Position numbers and translations under genes: made by a program. Below, one piece after another: positions 1-4,720 of a stretch of 5,974 bases of DNA; the stretch's first letter is position 1, and every line of letters begins with the position of its first letter. The stretch is from Clostridium sp. CAG:253 (GTDB lineage: Bacteria > Bacillota > Clostridia > Lachnospirales > Lachnospiraceae): assembly GCA_000436755.1 (NCBI GenBank), contig FR887343.1, positions 38,811-44,784 of the forward strand. Reading direction: 5' to 3'. The notes under the pieces are model-generated. The model had not been told where the DNA came from. It saw only the letters and a program-made list of their open reading frames with translations, and ran no database searches.

Positions 1-742
1 CAAGCCCCGCCATTACAAAAATACCTTTTAATGTTATTCTCTCAACACTTCCGCCTAAAACAATACCTCCTGTAAGAAGCATTATACCTCCAATCGACAA
101 TCCATACCCTGTCGCTTTAATCACGCTTATCTTTCTGTTTACCGTAACAACTCTTGTTATAACGCCTCCAAATGCAGCACAGAATGTACTTATAAGAAGA
201 AATCCCTCTCCATTAAATGAAAGACCTCCAATCATGTCTGTTGTATAATTTGCTATTACAATACCCGAAAATCCAAAAATGCATCCTGCAATTTTATTTG
301 CGTTAATCTTTTCTTTAAAAATTATTGCAGCTAAAAATATAAGCCAAAAAGTTCCAAGAGAGTCTATGATAGACGCCTTGCTTCCACTGCAATTGGATAG
401 TCCCATGTAAAAACAGAAATAGTGAAAACCTGTATTTACTGCTCCGTACAAAATAAGCCATAAAAAATCCATTGTGGAATTTATTTTTATATCCTTATTT
501 TTAAAGAAAGAAATTATAAGTGTGATTATCCCGGCAGATAAAAATCTGACACCTGCAAACAACATCTTACCTGCCGTGTCATCAACAGCAATGGCAAACT
601 CACGCATTCCGATTTTTATAAAAGGAAATGCACATCCCCAAGAAAACATTGCGATAACCGCAAAAACAACCACCATACTCTTATTTGTAAAAATATTATT
701 TGCTTTTGTTTTCTTTATATTTTTCTTATCTTTAGCTGTCAT
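1..742 (-). CDS. EamA/DMT-family transporter, truncated at the window edge
   Basis: Inner-membrane transporter of the drug/metabolite transporter superfamily (EamA type, usually ten helices in two repeats). My translation from the ATG at 742 stays open for 247 codons to the window edge, so roughly the last 50 residues are missing. After a lysine-rich cytoplasmic start (about residues 1-22), the first helix carries the WGCAFPFIKIGM pattern typical of the first EamA repeat. Further hydrophobic helices follow, including the segment NTGFHYFCFYMGLSNC (about 103-118), and a second repeat begins near residue 175. An AAAGGA ribosome binding site lies 10 nt before the ATG. The gap to the stop codon of the upstream cation-efflux gene is only 18 nt, with no terminator, so the two genes should be cotranscribed behind the NiCo riboswitch. 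Substrate cannot be read from sequence; family members export amino acids, nucleotides and other metabolites. The link to metal is inferred from context only. Confidence 0.88.
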   Translation of the reverse strand, partial: MTAKDKKNIKKTKANNIFTNKSMVVVFAVIAMFSWGCAFPFIKIGMREFAIAVDDTAGKMLFAGVRFLSAGIITLIISFFKNKDIKINSTMDFLWLILYGAVNTGFHYFCFYMGLSNCSGSKASIIDSLGTFWLIFLAAIIFKEKINANKIAGCIFGFSGIVIANYTTDMIGGLSFNGEGFLLISTFCAAFGGVITRVVTVNRKISVIKATGYGLSIGGIMLLTGGIVLGGSVERITLKGIFVMAGL

Positions 743-760
743 CTCATCAAAATCCTTTTT

Positions 761-1645
761 TTATTTTACAGTTGGATTGACATGTATCATTATATGTTTT
801 ACTTTCGGAAAATTCTTTTCTATTGCATCATGTACATTTTCTGCAACAGCATGTGTTTCATTCAACGTCTTTGTACCATCTGCTGCAATCTCCATATCAA
901 CGTATATCTTATTGCCAAATACCCTTGTTCTTAACAAGTCAATATTTTCGACACCTGGAATACTTAACGCACAATCCTTTAATTTATCAACCACATCATT
1001 GTCACAAGCTTTATCTACCATTTTATTTACGGCATCCATAAATATATCAAATGCGGCCTTTTCGATAAAAATGCAGATAACAACAGATGCTAATGGCTCC
1101 ATAATGCCAAATCCAAGCCTTGCCCCGGCAATACCTATAAGTGCACCGATTGAAGAAAGTGCATCTGATCTGTGATGCCATGCATCAGCCATAAGAGCAC
1201 TTGAATCTATAACTTTGGCATAATATCTCGTATACCAAAACATCATTTCTTTTACTAAAATTGACACAATTGCAGCAACAAGAGCCAAAATTCCGGGCAT
1301 TGATACATTGTAATTTTCAAAATAGATTTTTGCAACTGCTCCATACCCTATACCTAAACCTGTTGCAGCAAGCACCGTGGCAAGAATTACGGCGGCAACA
1401 CATTCAAGTCTCTCATGTCCATATGGATGCTCCGTATCTGAATCCCTGCTTGAAATCTTTACTCCTATCATAACAATAACCGTGCTGAAAACATCAGATG
1501 CCGAATGGACTGCATCACTTATCATTGCCCCGGAATTTGCAAAAATTCCCGCAAAAAGCTTTCCGACAGATAAAATCAAATTCCAGATAATACTCACAAT
1601 TGATACTTTCATAGCCGTCTTTTCATAATTATTTACATTCACCAT
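761..1645 (-). CDS. Cation diffusion facilitator (CDF) family metal efflux transporter
   Basis: Proton-driven exporter of divalent metal ions in the cytoplasmic membrane, 294 aa, normal for the bacterial FieF/CzcD-like group. Six hydrophobic helices fall at about residues 14-34, 40-62, 84-104, 116-138, 160-180 and 184-202. The metal site is complete: H47-x3-D51 in helix 2 and H157-x3-D161 in helix 5 (within DAWHHRSDALSS). The cytoplasmic dimerisation domain (about 205-294) carries the usual histidines H265, H272, H284 and H288, ending in HIMIHVNP. An upstream in-frame ATG at 1777 would add 44 residues, but it lies inside the riboswitch terminator and has no ribosome binding site. The ATG at 1645 has AGGAGG 7 nt upstream, so it is chosen. 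The riboswitch upstream points to Co2+/Ni2+ export. The His/Asp site is also typical of zinc transporters, so selectivity is not settled by the protein. Confidence 0.95.
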   Translation of the reverse strand: MVNVNNYEKTAMKVSIVSIIWNLILSVGKLFAGIFANSGAMISDAVHSASDVFSTVIVMIGVKISSRDSDTEHPYGHERLECVAAVILATVLAATGLGIGYGAVAKIYFENYNVSMPGILALVAAIVSILVKEMMFWYTRYYAKVIDSSALMADAWHHRSDALSSIGALIGIAGARLGFGIMEPLASVVICIFIEKAAFDIFMDAVNKMVDKACDNDVVDKLKDCALSIPGVENIDLLRTRVFGNKIYVDMEIAADGTKTLNETHAVAENVHDAIEKNFPKVKHIMIHVNPTVK

Positions 1646-1652
1646 AATAAAA

Positions 1653-1658
1653 CCTCCT
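1653..1658 (-). promoter_or_regulatory. Ribosome binding site that fixes the CDF start
   Basis: A perfect AGGAGG lies 7 nt before the ATG at 1645. It decides against the longer reading from 1777, whose first 44 codons run through the riboswitch terminator and the second leader hairpin. Confidence 0.85.
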
Positions 1659-1714
1659 TTTTTAACTGAGCACTCATACTTTGCATACTTAACGCCAAAG
1701 TTTCCTATAACATT

Positions 1715-1750
1715 AAAAAAGTGAAAATCCATACTTTCCCGGATTTTCAC
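1715..1750 (-). terminator. Second intrinsic-terminator-like hairpin in the CDF leader
   Basis: On the minus strand GTGAAAATCC (1750-1741) and GGATTTTCAC (1730-1721) form a perfect 10-bp stem with a 10-nt loop, followed directly by six T (1720-1715). This is the layout of a Rho-independent terminator. It lies between the riboswitch terminator and the CDF ribosome binding site, so every transcript reaching the exporter must pass it. The stem is AT-rich, so it may be a weak terminator or only an RNA-stability element. Confidence 0.6.
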
Positions 1751-1765
1751 TTTCAAAATTTGAGC

Positions 1766-1812
1766 AAAAAAGACCACGGGTCAGTATAAATCAAGTAACT
1801 ACTGTCCCGTGG
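1766..1812 (-). terminator. Expression-platform terminator of the NiCo riboswitch
   Basis: On the minus strand CCACGGG (1812-1806) pairs with CCCGTGG (1780-1774). Past an A/A mismatch, CAGTA pairs with TACTG, giving a 12-bp two-part stem. It is followed by TCTTTTTT, ending at 1766. The 5' arm includes the last conserved segment of the aptamer (CGGGACAG). Aptamer folding and terminator folding are therefore mutually exclusive, which predicts an ON switch: metal-bound aptamer prevents termination. Confidence 0.88.
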
Positions 1813-1889
1813 AGAAATAATCGTCTGACTATGATAATCCACTGTCACTAATGTGACCCGGCTCCTATGTGTCGGCCTGCTCAGTTTGT
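1801..1889 (-). ncRNA. NiCo (czcD) riboswitch aptamer
   Basis: The minus strand carries the conserved blocks of the NiCo riboswitch in order: ACTGAGCAGGC (1885-1875), GGAGCCGGG, then GACAGTGG and finally CACGGGACAGT (1811-1801). Between them sit the expected helices. GTCAC-ATTA-GTGAC is a perfect 5-bp hairpin. A longer arm is made of GTGGA/TCCAC plus ATAGTC/GATTAT closed by an AGAC loop. Known members of this class bind Co2+ and Ni2+ cooperatively at the junction and switch on metal exporters. The gene downstream here is a CDF exporter, which agrees. Identification is by recalled consensus; a covariance search with the Rfam NiCo model should confirm it and refine the 5' boundary, where helix P1 looks weak. 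Confidence 0.92.
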
Positions 1890-1939
1890 ACTGTAGTAAA
1901 TATATGCAGTGCAAAGAGTTTTAATAGTCTTTATTATTT

Positions 1940-1968
1940 ATTTTACTTCAATTTATTTGAAATTGCAA
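1940..1968 (-). promoter_or_regulatory. Candidate promoter of the NiCo riboswitch-CDF-EamA operon
   Basis: TTGCAA (1968-1963) and TAAAAT (1945-1940) are spaced by 17 nt on the minus strand, predicting a start near 1933, about 44 nt before the aptamer. The -35 box lies in the last codons of the DUF3793 gene. A TATATT nearer the aptamer is an alternative -10 but has no good -35. Confidence 0.4.
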
Positions 1969-2574
1969 GTATTTTTTTCTTGCACGGTTATACATCATAA
2001 GTATACTGCTCATATCCATCCCTTTTGCCAAAAGACATATAAAATGTTCCCTCGCCGCTTCATAATAATTAAACAGAACGAGTTTTTCAGGTAGATTGTC
2101 GTATACTTTCCAGTAACCTGTGTATAATTCGTTTTTTCCGTTATTACTTATAAATCCCTCTACATCCTCTACGGGATAACCAAGCAATATCCCCATCTCA
2201 TGCGGAAACTCCCCCTGTGTAAGCTGATAAATAGAAAATCTTATTGCAAACTCAGGCAACAGATCGTCAACATAGACACTTTCATACCCAAAATTTCTGA
2301 TAAATTTCTGATTTTCTTTTCTCAAAAGATACTGCTGAAGTTCCTTCTTTCTGTATAGAAGAATATTTGCTTTAATTTCATCTTCGTAAAGAAAAAATGC
2401 AGATATATCCGTTCCGTCAATAATATCATATAATTCTTCAACCATGTTTTTATCAATTATAAATAGATTTGACACTTTTATCCCTGTAATAACCGGTGCA
2501 CATTGTAATGCAAGCTGTAATCCTACATCCTGTTTATCCATACTTTTCAACATGTAAAGTACATTTGTTCTCAT
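1948..2574 (-). CDS. DUF3793 family protein
   Basis: Soluble 208-aa protein with no signal peptide or membrane helix; molecular function unknown. It is recognised as DUF3793 by its conserved blocks: LALQCAPVITGIKVSNLF (residues 21-38), FPHEMGILLGYPVEDVEGF (123-141) and GYWKVY (153-158). Cys25 in the first block and the PHE of the second look like conserved polar positions, but no catalytic motif is recognisable. The start at 2574 is chosen because AGGAGG lies 4 nt upstream. A longer reading from 2616 would place that site inside the gene. From memory, this family in Clostridia is often found near flavodoxin or iron-transport genes, which would suit a redox or metal role. Here it sits directly before a Co/Ni-responsive efflux operon with no terminator between them, so read-through into the riboswitch is possible. 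The role in metal response is inference. Confidence 0.88.
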   Translation of the reverse strand: MRTNVLYMLKSMDKQDVGLQLALQCAPVITGIKVSNLFIIDKNMVEELYDIIDGTDISAFFLYEDEIKANILLYRKKELQQYLLRKENQKFIRNFGYESVYVDDLLPEFAIRFSIYQLTQGEFPHEMGILLGYPVEDVEGFISNNGKNELYTGYWKVYDNLPEKLVLFNYYEAAREHFICLLAKGMDMSSILMMYNRARKKYLQFQIN

Positions 2575-2578
2575 ATAA

Positions 2579-2584
2579 CCTCCT
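2579..2584 (-). promoter_or_regulatory. Ribosome binding site that fixes the DUF3793 start
   Basis: AGGAGG ends 4 nt before the ATG at 2574, slightly tight but the only strong site. It adjoins the proximal arm of a 12-bp inverted repeat (2583-2594), so its accessibility could depend on RNA structure. Confidence 0.75.
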
Positions 2585-2598
2585 GCAAATGTTAGCCA

Positions 2599-2617
2599 CA
2601 TGTATAATCTACACATG
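2599..2617 (-). promoter_or_regulatory. Leader hairpin before DUF3793
   Basis: In the minus-strand RNA CAUGUGUA and UAUACAUG pair over 8 bp (one G-U) around a 3-nt GAU loop. The hairpin ends 15 nt before the ribosome binding site. No U-tract follows, so it is not a terminator. Confidence 0.45.
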
Positions 2618-2641
2618 CAGAATTGACATTGTGTAACTTTT

Positions 2642-2657
2642 GTTAGATGTATCTAAC
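2642..2657. promoter_or_regulatory. Dyad operator candidate just after the DUF3793 transcription start
   Basis: GTTAGAT and ATCTAAC form perfect 7-bp arms around a 2-bp centre. The dyad occupies about +3 to +19 relative to the predicted start, where a bound repressor would block initiation. The TTAG...CTAA half-sites recall DtxR/IdeR-type operators, but the central sequence differs, so the regulator is unassigned. Confidence 0.5.
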
Positions 2658-2666
2658 TGCTATTTC

Positions 2667-2695
2667 ATGCTACACTAATTAACATTTGCAGTCAA
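2667..2695 (-). promoter_or_regulatory. Predicted promoter of DUF3793
   Basis: TTGACT (2695-2690), a 17-nt spacer and TAGCAT (2672-2667) on the minus strand, predicting a start near 2660. It is flanked by the dyads at 2705-2719 and 2642-2657. Confidence 0.55.
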
Positions 2696-2704
2696 TATAG
2701 TTAT

Positions 2705-2719
2705 TGATACATTGTATCA
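2705..2719. promoter_or_regulatory. Fur-like 15-bp palindrome upstream of the DUF3793 promoter
   Basis: TGATAC-ATT-GTATCA is a perfect 6-bp-arm dyad. It agrees with the classical Fur box (TGATAATNATTATCA) at the outer five bases on each side and differs at the inner two. It starts about 10 nt before the -35 box and directly abuts the DUF445 stop codon. No T-run follows on the minus strand, so it is not a terminator. Assignment to Fur or a relative is inference. Confidence 0.4.
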
Positions 2720-3703
2720 TTACCAAAATATGTTTATAATTCCAATAACAGCACCTATAAGAGCACCAAGATTTATGACTGTTTGAAGTTCATTTTTCAT
2801 GACCTGCATAACAAGTTCTTCAAGTTCACTGACATCCATTTTGTTTATCTTACTTTCAACAATTCCCGGTATATCAATATATTCAGAAATCATGCTGCTA
2901 CATTTTGAAACTGCCGTATCGAAAAGTTTATTTACAGATGACTCTAAGATATTGGTATCTAATCCCAATTCTTCAAGATTTTCACTCACCGGCTTTTCCA
3001 TAAATGAGTCGACCTCAGTATCAACCAGAGGATAAATAATCTCCTCACCGTGATTTTTTATATATTCTGCTATTGAATTGCCTATCGGTGCCGACATTGC
3101 TGATACGGTAGATTCGTTTAAAAACATCTCCATCATGGTACCTTTTACCTTTTCAGATAAAGTCTTACTGGCAATCTGTGATACCATGGCATTTAAATCA
3201 ATCTTTTCAAATGCACCTAAAATTTTTAATGTAATAACATCGCTCACTTTGTTTTTTATTTTATCGTAATCCGTTTCTTCAATGATAACATCATCATAAT
3301 CACTTGCATCATAATCGACTTCTTTTGAAAGTTCTGTCTGTATCAAGTCATCATTTTCACCGGACTTTTTAGAATAATATTTATCTATATAATCTTTTAT
3401 TGAACTGTCTGTGTTAAAGGCAGTATCCATGATTTTTTCTGACAGATTATTTTTAAGTCCGGACTCTGTTATCGCATTTACTATATCCTGATTTGTAAAA
3501 AGATTTTGTCCCACTGCCTTACCGACAGCCGCAGCTATTCTCGATTTGTTCTTTGGAATAACACCGGGTGTAAATGGCAGTTTCTTTCCAAATACATAAA
3601 TCGGTTTCTGCGGTCTGAAAAGCATTTTGATAGCAATGTAATTTGTACAATATCCTATCAGTGCTCCTACGAGTATGGGAATAATAATTTTTAAGTATTC
3701 CAT
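2720..3703 (-). CDS. DUF445 family membrane protein (YheB-like)
   Basis: Membrane protein of 327 aa, function unknown. The N-terminal block is diagnostic of DUF445: a membrane helix (about residues 4-18) leading into GYCTNYIAIKMLFRPQKP (17-34), then FGKKLPFTPGVIPKNKSRIA (38-57). The C-terminal helix LGALIGAVIGIINIF (312-326) is the second anchor usual in the family. The long middle is soluble and helix-rich. Residues about 111-150 form an acidic, Asp/Tyr-rich insert (VDYDASDYDDVIIEETDYD) that looks less conserved than the flanks. The start at 3703 has GGAG 7 nt upstream. The gene follows the L25 terminator and has its own candidate promoter. The family includes Bacillus subtilis YheB, a spore-forming organism's protein of unclear role; no function is claimed here. 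Confidence 0.9.
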   Translation of the reverse strand: MEYLKIIIPILVGALIGYCTNYIAIKMLFRPQKPIYVFGKKLPFTPGVIPKNKSRIAAAVGKAVGQNLFTNQDIVNAITESGLKNNLSEKIMDTAFNTDSSIKDYIDKYYSKKSGENDDLIQTELSKEVDYDASDYDDVIIEETDYDKIKNKVSDVITLKILGAFEKIDLNAMVSQIASKTLSEKVKGTMMEMFLNESTVSAMSAPIGNSIAEYIKNHGEEIIYPLVDTEVDSFMEKPVSENLEELGLDTNILESSVNKLFDTAVSKCSSMISEYIDIPGIVESKINKMDVSELEELVMQVMKNELQTVINLGALIGAVIGIINIFW

Positions 3704-3763
3704 ATTTTTTCTCCATTCTTTTTATTATTTTGTATAGAATGACACTGCCTGTGCTAGTGCCCT

Positions 3764-3772
3764 TTTATACCA
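3764..3772 (-). promoter_or_regulatory. Extended -10 promoter candidate for DUF445
   Basis: TGGTATAAA on the minus strand is an extended -10 element (TGn plus TATAAA), predicting a start near 3757. No convincing -35 box lies at the right distance. It comes immediately after the L25 terminator, where a new promoter is needed. Confidence 0.4.
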
Positions 3773-3800
3773 CTATATTACAGCAATTTCCTATTCTATA

Positions 3801-3837
3801 AAAAGGAAAAAGCCAGAGCATTTAACACTCTGACTTT
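3801..3837 (-). terminator. Intrinsic terminator of the L25 gene
   Basis: On the minus strand AAAGTCAGAGTG and TGCTCTGGCTTT pair over 12 bp, with a few G-U pairs, around a 5-nt loop. The run of T continues as TTTTTCCTTTTT. It lies 35 nt after the L25 stop codon. Confidence 0.85.
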
Positions 3838-3871
3838 CTCTTATATAATGAATAATTAAGAAATGTATTAA

Positions 3872-4456
3872 CTATTCTGCTGCAGTCTCTGATGTATCTT
3901 CATCATCATCTGTCTGATCGTTCTTAGATGCAATAACATTTACAACTATCGTCTCAGGGTCTGTTGTAACCTCAATCTTATCATTCTTTGAAATGTCAAG
4001 ATCCTTAACTTTAATTGTATCTCCAAGTCTGAGACTTCCGACATCTAACTTAATCTTGTCAACAAGATCAGCAGGATATGCTTTATATGATACTTCCTCA
4101 AGCAACTCTTCCAAAACACCCTCAACTACTTTTTCTTTATTGAGTAAAATAATTTCAGCGGTATTGTGAATCTTTTCATTGCTTACTAAAGCCTGAAATT
4201 CTATATCTAAAACATGCTTAGCCATATTATCGTAATCAATTTCTTTAATGACTACATCATACTTCTTTCCTTCAACCTCAAGGAATAACTGACTTCCCTT
4301 GTCATTATAACGTAATACTTCGCTTACATCTTTCTGAGCCATTTTTACAGGGATAGAACCCTCAATCTCTCTTCCGAAAAGATTTCCTGTCACATAACCC
4401 TCTCTTCTTAATGCCTTAGCCTTTGCGTTTCTTTTTTCTGCTTTTAAAGTATTCAT
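3872..4456 (-). CDS. rplY: 50S ribosomal protein L25/general stress protein Ctc
   Basis: Ribosomal protein that binds 5S rRNA in the large subunit; two-domain CTC/TL5 form, 194 aa, usual length about 185-220. The N-terminal 5S-binding domain (about residues 3-92) shows the opening RNAKAKALRREGYVTGNLFG, equivalent to the common LRxxGxIPaVlYG stretch, and VLDIEFQAL (82-90), equivalent to the HvDFq block. The C-terminal CTC domain (about 95-175) contains VLEELLEEVSYKAYPADLVD and LRLGDTIKVKDL, both typical. The last residues (about 178-194) are a highly acidic tail, frequent in this family. The symbol ctc is also used for this form. GGAGG lies 9 nt before the ATG at 4456. The gene stands alone between its own promoter and terminator. 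In Bacillus subtilis, ctc is under stress sigma factor B, but here the promoter looks like an ordinary vegetative one. Confidence 0.95.
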   Translation of the reverse strand: MNTLKAEKRNAKAKALRREGYVTGNLFGREIEGSIPVKMAQKDVSEVLRYNDKGSQLFLEVEGKKYDVVIKEIDYDNMAKHVLDIEFQALVSNEKIHNTAEIILLNKEKVVEGVLEELLEEVSYKAYPADLVDKIKLDVGSLRLGDTIKVKDLDISKNDKIEVTTDPETIVVNVIASKNDQTDDDEDTSETAAE

Positions 4457-4582
4457 TTGTCTTTTCCTCCAAAACGATTAAAATTTGCAATTGCGAATAT
4501 GGTGATAAAACCATATCAGTATCAGTGCAATTGTAGGCAAAATTTGAAATCGCCTGGTGATCACTAGGTATCTTTCTGATAC
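4457..4582 (-). promoter_or_regulatory. Structured 5' leader of the L25 gene
   Basis: If transcription starts near 4582, the leader is about 125 nt, long for a single ribosomal protein gene. It contains a hairpin at its very 5' end (GTATC-AGAAA-GATAC, 4582-4568), a 16-bp near-palindrome (4568-4553), a GGCGA/TTGCC stem near 4553-4535, and a perfect ATATGG/CCATAT hairpin (4516-4497). The core CAATTG recurs three times (near 4486, 4528 and 4583). No U-tract follows any stem, so control, if any, would act on translation or stability. It matches no riboswitch I can name. Confidence 0.4.
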
Positions 4583-4588
4583 AATTGT

Positions 4589-4617
4589 GTTATAGCACTT
4601 TATTTGGCACTCGTCAA
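4589..4617 (-). promoter_or_regulatory. Promoter of the L25 gene
   Basis: TTGACG (4617-4612), 17-nt spacer and TATAAC (4594-4589) on the minus strand: five of six consensus bases in each box and ideal spacing. The predicted start is near 4582. Confidence 0.75.
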
Positions 4618-4635
4618 GTGTGACTGCTAATTAAA

Positions 4636-4655
4636 TTGTGAATTTTTTGTGAATT
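4636..4655. repeat. Tandem TTGTGAATT direct repeat upstream of the L25 promoter
   Basis: TTGTGAATT occurs at 4636-4644 and again at 4647-4655, an 11-bp period that puts both copies on the same face of the helix. It lies about 19 bp upstream of the L25 -35 box. The overlapping AATTTTTTGTGAATT (4641-4655) matches the CodY box consensus at 12 of 15 positions, a weak hit in AT-rich DNA. Confidence 0.4.
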
Positions 4656-4720
4656 CTGCAAGCAACATTACCGTTCACACATATAATCTGAGTTTCACAG
4701 GACACTGCTGTACACAAAAT

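Larger units (their letters stand above)
2583..2691. repeat. 12-bp inverted repeat enclosing the DUF3793 leader
   Basis: CTGCAAATGTTA at 2583-2594 is perfectly inverted as TAACATTTGCAG at 2680-2691. One arm touches the Shine-Dalgarno sequence; the other overlaps the end of the -35 box and the spacer of the predicted promoter. Two smaller dyads (2642-2657 and 2599-2617) are nested inside. Confidence 0.7.

Noticed and set aside
474..1175. A 233-codon plus-strand open frame with hydrophobic stretches
   Set aside because: It lies antisense to both the EamA and CDF genes, has no ribosome binding site or family resemblance, and its hydrophobic composition reflects the complement of membrane-protein codons.
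1646..1777. Longer N terminus for the CDF protein starting at 1777
   Set aside because: The extra 44 codons run through the riboswitch terminator and second hairpin, resemble no transporter N terminus, and lack a ribosome binding site; the start at 1645 has a perfect one.
1909..2094. 61-codon plus-strand frame over the DUF3793 3' end
   Set aside because: Antisense to a conserved family gene, with no ribosome binding site or promoter; treated as a chance frame.
2575..2616. Longer N terminus for DUF3793 starting at 2616
   Set aside because: The extension would cover the AGGAGG at 2579-2584 and the leader hairpin; no ribosome binding site precedes 2616.
3519..3716. 65-codon minus-strand frame starting 13 nt before the DUF445 start
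   Set aside because: It overlaps DUF445 out of frame, lacks its own ribosome binding site, and has no recognisable features.
3733..3800. 8-bp inverted repeat TATAGAAT/ATTCTATA around the DUF445 promoter
   Set aside because: The arms are short, very AT-rich and 52 bp apart; such pairs are expected by chance here, and one arm overlaps the L25 terminator T-run.
4636..4655. Spo0A box reading of the TTGTGAA repeats
   Set aside because: The core cytosine of the Spo0A box (TGNCGAA) is missing in both copies.
4624..4720. Possible terminator after the DUF4846 gene
   Set aside because: Several short complementary stretches exist, but none makes a stable stem followed by a T-run on the minus strand.
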